Of a stretch of 64,000 nt of DNA, positions 33,458 through 45,613 are shown in pieces; position 1 is the first letter of the stretch; each line of letters begins with the position of its first letter. Made by a program: the position numbers and the translations under genes. The stretch is from Chlamydomonas reinhardtii (Eukaryota > Chlorophyta > Chlorophyceae > Chlamydomonadales > Chlamydomonadaceae): NCBI RefSeq assembly GCF_000002595.2, contig NC_057006.1, positions 4,115,633 through 4,179,632 of the forward strand, written 5' to 3'. The notes beneath the pieces were generated by a model, which was not told where the DNA came from, did not search any database, and saw only the letters and a program-made list of their open reading frames with translations.

Positions 33458-36400
33458 ATGAGCAGCGAAGGGAATTCAGCCCCGGCGGGCCAGCCCGCCG
33501 GGCATGTGATTACAATAAAAATCCGGACTCTGGACCCGGCCACATACGAGCTTGTGGTGAATAGTCAGGTGCGCAGGCGCAGGAACGTGCCGGGGGTGAG
33601 CCTGCCCAGATGCAATGCATGCGCAGCCTCGACAGGCTCACAGCGTTGCGACGGGTGCGATCGCAGACCACCGTGGCCGAAGTCAAAGAGATTGTGTCGC
33701 GCAAGGCACGAAACGCCCCCATCGAGCGGCAGCGGCTCATTTTTCGGGGCCGGAACCTGGAAGACGCCCGAACCCTCCAAGAGCTGGGTGAGCAGCGCGC
33801 TGAATGACTTGCCGATGCCCTTCCCCAATGGGGCATCGCGCTGCGTGCGAGTCACAAGGAGTATGTTCGCAATGCACACGGTGTAAGGGCACCCAGTGCA
33901 ACCTGGTGGAAGGGGCTTCAAGCAAGTGGGAGGTGCGACAGCTATGGGAGGGCTCCCCGAGACACAAGCTTACGCCAAGGCCGCCCCCCCCCTTCTCCCC
34001 GCTGCCCCCCCCCCCCCACACACACCTCTACACTTACAGGTGTGGAGGATGGCTTCACAATTCACATGGTAGTGCGGCCTGAGGACGCGCCGCCGCCCGC
34101 AGCAGCAGCAGCAGCAGCCCCCGGTGCGTCGTTGGGCGGTCAGTGGCGGAACATGCGGCCAGGCATACTGGGGGCGCGGCTGTTGCTGTTACTAGTGTTA
34201 CTGCTGCTGTTAGTGCGGTACAGCTGAGACGCAAGCTAGCAATTGCACGCGAGCAGCAGCTTACCTGGTGCATTGACTGGGTGCGTTTGGGCGTTGCAAC
34301 TACGCGCAGGTGCAGGCCAGGACGCGCCGCAGTCGGCACAGGCGCGACTGGAGGCGGACACGCGACGGGTGAGGCGCAGCACCCCGGGAAAAGAGTGGGG
34401 GTCAGGGGCGGCGCTCACACTACATACGGTACTTGTACGGGCTGTCCTGGCGCGGGAGGAGGAATGCACAAGGCGTTCGCTGCGCAGCTAGAACCATGGG
34501 TGTGATGCCGGGTGCCGCAGCAGCGAATCGCTGCGGACCCAGGACGAGCGCTGGCATGCAGGTAGGCCGCCGGCCCCCGGCCCCTTTCCCGCCTGCACTG
34601 ATGTGTCGCCCGCGCGCTTGATATTGTTGTTGCTGCGGCTGCCGCGCCTGCCTGCCTGCTGCTGTGCAGATCATGGACCAGATTAATGAGATGATGAACG
34701 TGAACCTCAACCTGGGCTTCAACTATGGTGCGTGACGCGCCGGCCAGGGCGTGCGGGCGGGGAGCCGGGGACGCAGACTTCGGAATGCAGCCAGCGCCCT
34801 TGTCATGAAGACTGTGGGGGACAACCCGCAATACCGTGCCGGGGCGTCATGGGCCGACGGCTTGATGCCTTTCGGTCACCCGGTCAGCCCTGGCCCTCCT
34901 GGCGACACAGGTATGGGCACGCCGCCGCCCAGCGCTGGTGCCGGTGGCGCAGCCGGCGCGGACCAGCAGCAGCGGCAGCCGCAGCCGGAGCGTGTGGCCA
35001 CGCCGCACCTGTTCGCCAGCCTGCACCGCTACCTGGCGCGCCTGCGGGAGGACGGCTACAGCCCCGCCCCGCCGAGGCTGTACTCCAACGGTGAGTGCCG
35101 GGGGTGGGGTGTAAATACCAGCCCAAACTAAGTCAAACCAAGCCAAACTAGCGGAGCACAGGCAGAGGCGTTAGTTGCAAGCGGGGGGAGGAGGAGGGGG
35201 GGAGGGCTGGGAGGGCAGGGCAGGAGGGCAGGCGGCAAGTTTGGAGGTGTGGGTTGGGAAGCGTGGTCTTCGGGTGCTGTGTGCGTGCGCGTATTGACGC
35301 AAGACCGCCCTCCAACCCTGACCTCCGCACCCGCCACCACCTCCACCACCACCTCCGCCGCCAACTCTGCCTGCGCAGCCGCCCCGGTGAGGAGCCTGGA
35401 TCCGGACTTTGAGGCGCTCAGCCGTGCCGCCTCAGAGGTGCTGCGCGGCGCAGAGCTGCCGGGCCGCCTGGCGGACATGCGCGCACAGGCGGAGGCGGAC
35501 CCCGCGGGCCGGGGGCCGGCGCCGTCAGAGCAGCAGCAGCAGGGGCAGGCGCAGGGGCAGGGACAGGAGGAGCAGGGGCAAGGGCAAGGGGCAGCAGCGG
35601 CGGCTGCAGAGGCGCCGGCGGCTGCAGCCGGGGGTGCTGGGGCCGGGGACGCGGCTGCGGCTGCGGCGGCTGGCGGCCAGCGCGCCGGGCGGCGGCGGCC
35701 GCGGGGCCCAGGCGCCGGCGGTGTGGACATGTCTGGCGCCAGCTACGGCTACCGGTGGGTGGTCGTGTGATGACGTTGCAGGACAGCAGTAGACTTCCCT
35801 GGTGTGCGGTTACGTAACATAGCCGCCATACGCCACCGCAGGTACATGCCGCTGGCTGTGGCGGCGCTGGGTGAGCTGCTGAGCGGCGCGGCGACGCACT
35901 TGGCCGGCCCGCTGCCGGCGCGGCTGCGGGAGGCGGCGGCGGTGGCGCGGGAGCTGGCGGCGGCGGAGGCGCCCAGTGCCGAGCAGACCGCCGCCACGCA
36001 GGTAGGCAGGAGGGGGTCCGCCGGGCCGCGGGGGCTCCGGTGCGGACCCGGTGCGGCCCCGGCCACTCCGCATATGCACGTGCAGGCTGGCCACAGCCAC
36101 TGCTACTGGCCACAGCCGGCTTGGCACTGCTGTCAGCCTGTCCAGTGTCCACCTCAGCCCACCGTCTACCTGACCCAGTCTTTTGCTCCCATGGCACCGG
36201 TGCAACGCTGCGCCGCTGCATCCGCGCCATCGCCCACCTACTGCCGGTAGCCATACTTATTGTGCTCCACCTGCCCCGCGCCCCCTCCTCCTCCCCCCCC
36301 CCGCAGCACCAGCTCCGCGCGCTGTCCGGGCACCTGGGCGCCGCCGCCGCGCTGCTGGGCGACCTGTCCCGCGCGGCCCTGTCCACCTCCACCGCCCTCG

Positions 36401-39400
36401 ACCACATGCCGCTGTCGCTGGCGGCCAACTCCAGCGCACTGGTGCTGCCCGAGGGTGAGGGGGGCAGGAGGGAGGTGGGCGGGAGGGAGGGAGGGTGGGC
36501 AAAAGGGACGGGAGTGCAGGGGAGGGGGCCTGACGTGTACGGGTGTGGGCTGTGGGTTTGATGGTGGCGAAGGAGGTGGGGATGGCGCAGGAGGCGGCGA
36601 CGCGCAATGCGGGGTGGGCCTCGGCTGGGGATCAGCAGTGGAGACGTTGCCACTAACCGCTAGCTGCTCCACCTGCCAACTGCCACTGCGAAGGCAACGA
36701 CTTCCGGATGCCGGTGCTGCTGCCGCTGCGCGCTGGCGGCGGCGGCCCGCACCCGCCCGGAGGTGCCGCCGCCGCCGACCCGTTTGGCATGTTGGGGCTG
36801 GGCGGCGGCGGCATGGGCGGCCTCATGGACCTGTTTGGCGCGGCTATGGGCGGACAGCTGGGGCAGATGGGGCAGCAGCAGAACAGGCAGGCGCAGCGAC
36901 AGGCGGGCGCGGATGCAGGCGCGGGCTCGGGTGCGGGGCAGCAGGGTGCCGGGGTGCAGGAGGCGGGCGCTGGGCCGGCGGGGCCGCAGGGCCCCGTGCT
37001 GGCGGGCGGCACGGTGCAGATTGACTTAGACATGGGTGGTATGGGCATGGGCATGCCGCCGGGCGGCCTGGGCGGCCTCATCAACAACATGCTCAACTCG
37101 CTGGCGGCGGGCGGCGGCGTGCCCATGCAGCAGCAGCAGCAGCCGGGAGGCGGCGGCGCGGCGGCCGGGGCGCAGGGGCAGCAGCCGGGGGTGCAGGGCC
37201 AGGGGGCGCGGCCGGAGAGCGTGCTGTCGCTGCTGCTGCCGGCGCTGACGGCGGTGGCGGGCAGCATTGCGGCGGCGGTGATGCAGTCGCTGGCGGGGCG
37301 GGGCGTGCAGCCGCCCATGGTGAGCTGCAGACGGGGGCGGGGGCTCCGCGGGGAGGGCCTATTAGACATAGGCACCCATGGACCTGCGCATTGGTGACCC
37401 CTTTGGTGCGCCCTTCCTGCAGCCCTCTTGCCCCGCTTCCCGCCTCAACCTTCTTCCTGCTTCCTGCCCTGCCACCACCACCCCTCTCCCCTCCCTCAGC
37501 TGCTGGACGCGCTCAGCCGCGCCTGCTCCAGCCACCTGAACCACGTGATGGACGTGGTCACGGCTCGGTGGGACCGCCTGCAGCGCGCCGCCGCCCGACA
37601 GCGCCGCCGCCAGCGCGCCCGGGCAGGGCCCGAGCAGGCCGCGCAGCCGGAGGGCGAGGCAGAACCCAACGCTGCGGCTCCTGCTGCGGCTGCTGCCGCA
37701 GGCGCTGCTGCTGCTGGTGCCGGTGCCGGGGCCGCTGGTGGGGGTGGTGCTGGTGCTGGTGGTGCTGGTGGTGGTGGTGATGATGCGGCGCAGCGGCTGG
37801 CGGCGGAGCTGTTTGAGGAGTTCCGGCCTGTGGCGGAGCGGATCAACGCCATGTTCCCCGACTGGGAGTCCGTCATGACGGTGGCCGCAGGTGCGAGACC
37901 TCGGCTGCACAGGGGCGCTTTGGGAAGGCAATGGGGGGCTGCGGAGTGGCTTGATCTACGTTGAGGTCTAATGCCAGGACTGGTTGTCATCGGTGTGCGT
38001 CGGACGCCTGTCGTCTTTGGTTGCGGGCTGCATTTGTTTGCTTGTGCCGTCATGGCCTGAACACCTTCCGCCGCCACACGCTGCGCAGATGACCCAGAGT
38101 CAGAGTCGGACTCAGAAGACGATTCGGACGCCGAGTCGGACTACGAGGACGAGGGCGATGAGGAGGAGGAGGACGCAGAGGTGGCCGAGGACGCCCAGGG
38201 CGAGCGCGAGGCGCCGCCAGCCGAAGGCTCCACCGCCCCTGTCGCCGCCGCAGCCGCCACCAGTGACGGCACACAGCAGGCGCCGCCCCCGCGGCGCCGC
38301 GCCGACCCTCGGGCCGCGCTGCCCGCCGCCCTGGATGCCGACATGACCGCCATGCTGCGTATGCTGCTGCCGCCCATGGTTGGGAACATCGGCCGCAGCG
38401 TGGCGCAGAACGTGGTGGGCGCGGTGGCGCCGGAGGCCGCACGCAGCGGCGTGCTGGACGGGCAGCGGGTGAGCGGCCCGGGGCTGGCGCTGGGACTGGG
38501 ACTGGGGCTGGGGTGTGATACAGCAGAGGGGCTGTGGGATGTGGGATGTGGGATGTGGGCTGCCTGTGGATCCAGGAGAGCCGCGTGGCGACGGGGGGGG
38601 GGGAAATCGAGGCCAGGCTGCCTGGGTTCGGCTTAGGCCGTGTACCGGCATCTCACCGACACCTGCTCTCAGAATCCCATGCTGCGCCGTATTTCCCATC
38701 GCCGACGTCTCCTCCTCCGTTGTCACCTGCTGCTTTATCCCACCTCTCGCCCTCGCCCCTTGCAGCTGGCCATGATCGTGCTGCAGACGCTGCTGCAGCG
38801 GCTGGACGGTGTGGCCGACATGCTGCTGGCCAACTGGGCGCGCATCAGCTCCGGCATCGAGGCCATCGAGGCGCGCGCCGCCGGCCCCGACGCCTCTGCC
38901 GTGGACATGATGAGCCAGATGGTCAGCCTGGCAGCAAGCATCATGGGCGGCGCCGGTGGCATGGGGCTGGGCGGCATGGGGGCGGCGCCAGGCGCCGGCG
39001 GCTTCGCCGCGCAGGCGGCGCAGGCGGCACCCGCGCCCGCACCTGCACCTGCAGCAGCCGCACCGACGCCTGCGCCTGCCCCTGCGCCGGCGCCGGCGCC
39101 GGCACCCACGCCCGCAGCCGCCGCAGCGGCGGCGGCCGAGCAGCGTGCGCGTGCCGCGCCCACAGCCTCCACGGAGGCGGCCGCAGGTGCCCAAGCCTCC
39201 ACGTCTGCACCCGCCGCTGCCAGTGGCGCCGACGCGGGCGCCAGCACCAGCGCCGGCGCCGCTTCGGCCTCCGAGCCCAGTACCTCGGCGGCGCCGACTG
39301 GCGCTAAGCCGGGTGCGCCCAAGGGCCTGGGCCTGGGTCTGAAGCCGAACCTGCCCAAGAAGAAGCCCCCGACCGCCGCGGCGCCGCCGGCCGCTGATGC

Positions 39401-40461
39401 GGCGGCTGCAGGCTCTGCGGCTCCTGCGGCTCCCGCGCCAGCAGCAGCAGTGACGACCCCTGCGGCGGCGGCCCGCGCCGCGCCGCCCGCCACGGCCGCA
39501 GCGGCGCCTGCGGCTACGCCCACCAGCAGCACTGCAGGTGCGCTGGCGGCGCCAGCGCCTGGAGGCGGTGGCGACGCCCTGGACGGCCTTATGGGCATGG
39601 TCGGGCAGCTCCTGGGCGGCGGCGGCGGCGGTGGTGGCGGCGGCGGCGGCGGTCTAGGTGGTCTGATGCAGATGGCTCAGAGCATCATGTCGGATCCAGC
39701 CATGGGGCCCATGATGGAGGGCATGGCGAGCGCCATGCTGGGTGGCGGCGGCGGCGGCGGCGGTGGAGCAGGCGGCGGCGGCGGCGGCGGTCTGGGTGAC
39801 ATTCTGGGCAGCCTGCTGGGCGGCATGCCGCCGCCGAGCGGCGCCGGCGCGCGCAGCAGCGGCTCGGCGTCTGCGGCGGCGGCAGTGGCGTCTGAGCCGC
39901 TGGTCAGCTACGACGTCCTTACGGCGGTGCTGGGCGAGGAGGAGGGCGCGCGCTGGCGGCAGGTGGGCACAGCGGCGGTGGGGTTGAGGTGGGGCGATGG
40001 CGATGGCGATGACGCCATGGGGACGCGGAGGTGGGGAGGCTGGTCGGAGTCAGAAAAAGAGCGCGGGGGCTTCGCTTCCTAGGAAGCCCATGCAAGTCAT
40101 CCCTGCGCACCCTGCAGCTGTGTCGCCTGAGTTGTGGACCGCACTGCGGCTGTCGCCCACATCGCCTGATGCATGCCGCATGCGCCGTGTGGCATACCGT
40201 ACTTCGTGTCTGCAGGTGATGGAGGCGGATGTGGAGGCGATGCAGGGCCATGTGGTGGTGGCGCCGGAGCCCCTGTCCGCCAACTACCGCCGCGGCGTGC
40301 CGAGGAACCGCGGCGGCGGCTTGCTGGACGCCCTGGGCGGCGGTGGCGATGGCGAGGCGGAGGAGGAAGAGGAGGGAGAGGAGGGAGAGGAGGGAGAGGA
40401 GGAAGAGGAGTTTGAGGATGCGCAGGGGGAGCAGCAGCCGCAGCCGCAGGCGGCGGGGTAG
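33458..40461 (+). CDS. BAG6/Scythe-like protein with N-terminal ubiquitin-like domain
   Basis: Fourteen exons close in phase to 1,388 residues: 33458-33568, 33667-33787, 34040-34123, 34310-34368, 34670-34727, 34911-35090, 35379-35754, 35842-36001, 36307-36454, 36664-37319, 37500-37890, 38089-38468, 38766-39962 and 40216-40461. Exons 1-3 are a ubiquitin-like domain (ITIKIRTLDPATYELVV, TTVAEVKEIVSRKA, QRLIFRGRNLEDARTLQEL, EDGFTIHMVVRP). Exons 6-9 hold a helical BAG6-type middle domain (HLFASLHRYLARLREDGYS, QLRALSGHLGAAAALLGDLS). Later parts are Gly/Ala/Pro-rich, with an acidic block (exon 12) and an acidic C-terminus. BAG6 holds exposed hydrophobic segments for tail-anchored protein delivery or degradation. 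No C-terminal BAG domain is evident. An alternative exon near 34493-34560 cannot be excluded. Confidence 0.82.
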
Positions 40462-41685
40462 CACCGTTCTTGGGAGTGGTAACCAATGAGTTCTTGTGTC
40501 ATGACGCGGGGCACCAACTTGGCGGTGGATGAAGCACGATAGGAGTGTCGCAGTTGCATGGGGTGGCTACATTGCGGCCTAGAAGCAGGATGGTCATCGG
40601 ATTGTGAGTACCGTGTATCCGTCCACGTTCGGGGTCAGTCGGGGTTTTAGCAGTTGCCTGGGCGTAGACTTAGCTGGACTTGCAGACTCCAGAAAGCCAT
40701 TCGAGTTCTTGTGGGGTGGGCCAATGCCCAGAAGCTCCCGTGGAAGAAGGCGCGTGGAAGAAGGCGCGAAGGATAGACCGTGGTTGGGCTGGAACAACCC
40801 GTGCAACCCGTACAACAACCCGTGGGCACCTCCATGTTCAAGGCTTCAAGCTTTGTTATGCTGGCTGTACGACCTTCAGCCTATCACCCTGCACCCTGGA
40901 CAAGTGACCGGGGAACACTTGTCTCGCCCCGCCCCCTAGTTTGGAGTTCATCTGCACCCCGCAACCCCCAACGGGGAGACTGTATACAGCAGCTCGCTGG
41001 ACGTGGCGGGCCGTGGCGACATACGCACCGGCATTGTGTACTACATACTCGTTTTCCTTTAGTTGTCCTACCCAACGCAACAGGACAGTATCTCCGGCGT
41101 TGTACCAGCCAGCATACCCAGCCTTACCCGCAGTGCACAACTCCAACGCAGGAGTACCAGTCTACCACGCACATACCATGTTTGCGCGCAAATGGTGGGC
41201 AACTACCGCACCACATCCCCCGGCAAGCGCGATGCACATGGCCCGCTACCCCCCGCGTGTCCGCTGACTGGCCCCACACCGACTTTCTCCTGCACAGCTC
41301 CCATGTCGCCTTCCTGCCCTTTAACCCCGGCCCACCGCCTCTGCCCACGTGTCATACCGTATTAAGCGTCGTGATCCATGCGTTTGTGGAGGGCATGCGT
41401 CCGTCCATACAGTAACATGCTGCGTACCGCATGCCCGCAACGTTCCAGCAGGGCCCCCCGCCGCACGTAAATGCGTCATGCGTTGTAGCACGAGTGCGGA
41501 CAGCCATGCATATCATATGGGTAGCGCACGCCGGCGTCCTTGTAGTCGGCACGGCTGGGCCCTTCTCAGTGACTGGCATCCATTTCGCGTCCAAACCGTC
41601 GCGTCACGTGACTCACGTCCTGCGGTCTGACGCGGTTAACCGCGGCCTGACGCGGAGACGCGCCGAGGCTCGAGTATCCTCGTCG
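40462..41685. other. intergenic between convergent genes
   Basis: No gene is seen. It should contain the 3' UTRs of the BAG6-like and ankyrin-like genes. Short direct repeats occur near 40740-40770 (GTGGAAGAAGGCGCG twice) and 40795-40825 (CAACCCGTG variants). Confidence 0.45.
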
Positions 41686-44137
41686 TCACAGTGCAGCCAG
41701 GGCCTTGACTGTCATCTGCATCATTTCCTGCATCCACTGGCTATGTCCCGCCGCCACCGGCCAGCCCCCTGCCCACGCAATCTCCTGGCAAACGTCCAGC
41801 GCGTCCCTGCACTCAGGCGTCCACTGCAGGCTGTAGCGCTGCAGCAGCCACCACAGCGCCGGGATGTGGAGCGGGGTGTCTTGCTCCGCCGCCAGGGAGC
41901 AGAAGAGCTGCTGCAGCTGCTGCTGGTCGTCGGGATCCACAGCAAGGCCGCGGCTGCGCAGCCACTCAGCGGCGGCCCAGTTGCCGCTCACCAGCGCGGA
42001 CCTGAAAAGAGCCACGCCGCTGGCCTGTGCGTGCGCACGAGTAAGGATGGTGGGAAGACATGCGGTTTGCAAGACGTGTTTGTGCGGGACAACGCAGCAG
42101 GACTAATGCCAGAGCGCACAGGCGCACAGGCAACAGAGCGCACAGGCAGTGACGGCAGCATGGCATCCGATACACACGAAGGCCAGACGGTTTGCACCGT
42201 AAAGTACCACAAGCAAACGGCAGAGGGAGATTCGCGCCTTTCCAAAGAGCCACACACGCGCGCACGCACCTGGCTGCTCACACCCGCGGGCCCCAGCACC
42301 CCCAGCGCCCACTCCAGTTGTTCCTCGCTGCCGCCTGCCACCAACTCCTCGAAGTTAATCGCGGCGCCGTGCTGCGTGGGCACGTGCATGTTGGCGGACA
42401 AGGTTGGCATTGCCATGGGTTCGAACCGCCACCTACGGCCAAAGGCCCCTGTGCAAGCGGCGTCCTATCCTGCGCAAAGTGGCGACACCCCATCCACCCG
42501 TGAGCAACCCTTTGGCCACTTGCACTGATCGTTCAGCCTCACGTTCCTACCTGCTCGTGCAGGTGGCGCAGCAGCGCCAGGTCAGAACCGCGCTGCGCTG
42601 CGTGCCGAAGCACCGCCGACCAGTCCACCGCCGACTCCTCCTCCTCTTCGCCATCCTCCGCCGCTGCCGCCGCCTCCGTCGCCTCAGCCTCCTCCAGCCC
42701 GCCCCCCTCCATCAGCAGGTACCGCAGAGCGGGAAGGCACTCGAACGGCCTCTCGTTCACGAGCAGCTCATTGAACGGAAGCGGAAGCTCGAGGGCCGCC
42801 TTCAGGTTCTGCACGTAGCTGAATGCAACGCCCTCTGCCCGCAGGATCCGCAGCACTGGCACCTGGCCTGCTGCAGCCGCTGCCGTCGCCAGGACCTGCG
42901 GCGGCGCTGGCGGCCGCGATAGCTCGCGACCCATCATTGCCAGCAGCATGCTGTGCATGGCTGCAGGCACCAGCAGCGGCAGGCCCAGGCACCACGCCGC
43001 TGCGGGAACGTGTCCGGCTGCAGCTGCGGCCTCCACAGCCTCCGTAGGAATCCCCAGGCCGCATGCAGCAAGGTGCTGCAGACGCTGCAGGTAGTCGGGC
43101 TGCCACGCCGCGTGCCGCCACATGGCCTGGTACTCATAAAGTCCAACTCTCGGCATAAAAACCCCAGTTGAGGGCCAGCCCGGCGAAGAGCCCCACCGCA
43201 ACAGCAGCCAGTCGCACTTGGCCGCCCAGTCGCCGGTGGGGCTGGTGGCCGCGCGTAGCAGCAGCGCCTGCCGGTGCTGGGCCTCCGCCGCGGCCTCCGT
43301 GCCCCACTGCCCGTAGTAGTGCTGCAGCACCTCCGATGGGCAGCCGTACGCCACGCCCGCCAGCACCTCGCAGCACTGCATGGCGCCCGTTACCGCCGCC
43401 GCTGCCAGCAGCTCGCCCAGCAACTCCACCTGCCCTCCCTCCGCAGCGGCGGTCGCGAGCTCTGCGGGTAGCGGCTCACCACCCCAGCCACGTCCCACCT
43501 CCGTCTGCATATACGCCAGCACCTCCCGTTGCCCACTGAAGCAGCACGCCTTCACCACAAAGCGCTTGGTGGACGCCACCTCGCCGCCATACATCCCAAT
43601 CTCACCCAGCCACCGGCACACCGCCACGTGACCGTTCATGGCAGCGGCCGCCCAGACCGGCTCGGTGTCCCAGTGGCAGCCCTCCTCAACCAGCAGCCGG
43701 CGGCACGCCTCCAGTTCGCCCACGGCGGCAGCGGACACAAGCGCATCAGCCTTGACCACCGTGCCGCAGTGCGCCAGCGCCGCGTCCAGGCTGGGAGGGT
43801 GGAGGCTGGAGGCGGCCAGGCACAGCAGGCGGTGTCGCTGTCGCCGGTTCAGCGCGCGCCAGGGCTCCGGGCGGCCCCAGTGGGCCACAAAGTCGTGTCC
43901 AGGCCATGGCTGCTCCGCGAGCGAGGGCGGCGAACCCACGCCGCGGACGATGCTGCTGCACCACCGCGACGGCTTCCTGGCCAGATTGAAGGTCCGGTAG
44001 TCGTCACGGAGGCACCCAAGGACCTCTTTGTTGGCGAACTTGAAGCTGGAAGCGACCTCGTTGGGGTGGAGAGCGCCGGCGATGTTCCTGAGCAGGCCCG
44101 GATTTAACAGACCCAGCTGGTCCTCGGCCCCAGCCAT
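41686..44137 (-). CDS. F-box-like and ankyrin-like repeat protein
   Basis: Three exons (44137-42551, 42371-42270, 42024-41686) encode 675 residues. The N-terminus (GLLNPGLLRNIAGALHPNEV, then FKFANKEVL) resembles an F-box. The rest is built of degenerate ankyrin-type helical pairs, for example ALVSAAAVGELEACRRLLVE, VWAAAAMNGHVAVCRWLGE and AVEAAAAAGHVPAAAWCLG. Similar proteins form a very large lineage-specific family in volvocine algae; their substrates are unknown. If the F-box is real the protein could be a receptor in an SCF ubiquitin ligase. The 3' exon is rich in Gln and ends MMQMTVKALAAL. Confidence 0.75.
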
Positions 44138-44315
44138 CTTACTACGCAGTCACTTGGGTCAGAACGCTTGGTTCAGCGTGCCTCGACGTGAGGTTCACGG
44201 GCGCGACAAGGGATAGACCTCGCTGGCTGCACTGACTGGCGGTTAGCGAGCTGTGCGAATAGGGCCCCGGCTCACGGGTCATCGGTCACGGGTCCCGGCA
44301 CGCCCGGCCAATGTC
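44138..44315. other. promoter side of ankyrin gene, up to transposon
   Basis: The hAT-like element begins 186 bp upstream of the ankyrin-gene ATG, so this short stretch is all that remains of the native proximal promoter. Confidence 0.4.
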
Positions 44316-44695
44316 GGTTCACTCAGCGCTCGTATCTTACGAAGGCAGGGGCGGCGTCAGTGGCCGAATTCCTTAAAATGGCTTCGTTTAGTTGACGAAA
44401 TAGGCTGCCGCCGCTTCGTTCACCCCCAAACTTTTCCCGGGGGCTCCGCCCCCGACCCGCACGATGTCGACACCGACACGAGTCACACGACACGCCCTGC
44501 TTCCCGCCGACCCAACCTCACTCTCCCGCCAGGGGAACCCCTGTCTCCCGCCGTCAGCACCCATGGATACAGCCCTTTAAGCCTCTTTACCATATGCCAC
44601 GCAGGTTTCGGCCGTGGAGTAGCCGCTGGAACCCCCTGTCCTTGGCCAAAAGTGGCCCAAATCCCAAAAATGTCTTCGTCTGTTTGCCGAAAGAC

Positions 44696-45482
44696 CAGTG
44701 CTCGTATCTTCCTTCTTTTCGACAGAAATTTGCCCCAAAAAGCCTCCGGCGGAAGAAACTTTTGATTCTGAAGTCCAGAAATCTGTGAAAACGCTTCAGG
44801 TTTTGGGGGGTCTTTCTGAGAATCGCAGAAGACATTTTGGGGCGTTTCTGTCACTTGTCCGGGCCCAAGGCAAGGGTGACTGAGGTTCTCCAGGGATAAT
44901 CTACGGCCGTGTCCTGCTGGCACCAAGGGGGAACACCACGATAGGCCAGCCTTCTACCAGGGTAGTCATGCCGTGGGTGAGTGAGCATGATGAGCGTGGG
45001 TGAGGGAGCTGGGGTTTGGCGTGGGGATGGGCCACGATTTGCCATGGAGCCATGAAGCCGGTGCTTTATTCAGCAACATAGTGTTAATGTGGCAACAGCA
45101 ACCTCACCCCGCACGCTGTAACAATGGCACATCCCGTGCAGCGGAGTATTTTGCTGTGCCGGAGCCGGAACGTGGGCTGGGGGCAACAGCGACCTCACCC
45201 CGCACGCTGTAACAGTGGCACATCCCGTGCGGCATAATATTTTGCTGTGCCGGAGCCGGAACGTGGGCTGGGGGCAACTGCAGCCGCATTTGGCACGCTG
45301 CAACAGGGCAAGCCTGACACACCCCTGGCCTGACACGAATAGTGCATATGTCGGGGGCGGAGCCCCCGGAAAAACTTTGGGGATGAAAGATGCGGCGGCA
45401 GCGGGTTTCTGAAAATTAAAGATGCCTGTTTTCGGAAATCTGTCACTGGCGCCGCGCCTGCCTTCTTAAGATACGAGCACTG
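44696..45482 (-). mobile_element. inner hAT-like element inserted in reverse orientation
   Basis: This 787-bp copy has ends CAGTGCTCGTATCTT and AAGATACGAGCACTG and is flanked by the 8-bp duplication CGAAAGAC (44688-44695 and 45483-45490). Its left end matches the outer copy's right end as an inverted repeat (44696-44820 versus 45481-45605). Its right end matches the outer copy's left end (45345-45482 versus 44324-44466). It is thus the same family, inserted backwards. Its interior carries a tandem repeat absent from the outer copy. No transposase gene is present. Confidence 0.88.
45092..45290 (+). repeat. 91-bp tandem repeat inside inner element
   Basis: A unit starting GCAACAGCAACCTCACCCCG recurs with a 91-bp period (ACCTCACCCC at 45101 and 45192), and a diverged partial third copy follows from about 45274. 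The two full units differ at only a few positions. Confidence 0.85.
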
Positions 45483-45613
45483 CGAAAGACCCCCCAAGAT
45501 CCCGTGCGTTTTGGCCGAAATTTCAAGTTAACATCACAAAACTTTCGTCCGCCAGAGGCCTTTTTGGGCAAATTTCGTTCCGAACGAAGGAAGATACGAG
45601 CGCTGGGTTCACT

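Larger units (their letters stand above)
44324..45605. mobile_element. outer non-autonomous hAT-like element, split by a second copy
   Basis: The termini are CAGCGCTCGTATCTT at the left and its exact complement AAGATACGAGCGCTG at the right. They are flanked by the 8-bp direct repeat GGTTCACT (44316-44323 and 45606-45613). An 8-bp target duplication with CAG-starting inverted ends is typical of hAT transposons. Excluding the inner insertion and one duplicated target, the outer copy is about 487 bp (44324-44695 plus 45491-45605). It has no transposase frame, so it needs an enzyme in trans. Beyond the first 17 or so bases its two ends differ, which allows its orientation to be read. Confidence 0.88.

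Noticed and set aside
34493-34560. Possible extra exon in the BAG6-like gene
   Set aside because: It fits only with a phase that the preceding donor does not give; direct joining of 34368 to 34670 keeps frame.
36260-37024. Long alternative frames across the BAG6-like gene
   Set aside because: They pass through introns and are Cys/Arg/Gly-rich shadows of GC-rich exons.
12733-40461. AKR2, BAG6-like and ERV1 as a functional cluster for membrane-protein targeting
   Set aside because: They lie on both strands, are separated by unrelated genes, and nuclear gene order of this kind is expected by chance.
41431-42528. 365-codon plus-strand frame
   Set aside because: It is antisense to exons 2 and 3 of the ankyrin-like gene, which join in phase.
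44483-44926. 147-codon minus-strand frame
   Set aside because: It runs across the boundary between the outer and inner hAT-like elements; neither element shows transposase motifs.
44324-45605. Reading the four inverted repeats as one long-TIR element such as a Mutator type
   Set aside because: Two separate 8-bp target duplications and reversed end order fit two nested hAT-like copies and not a single long-TIR element.
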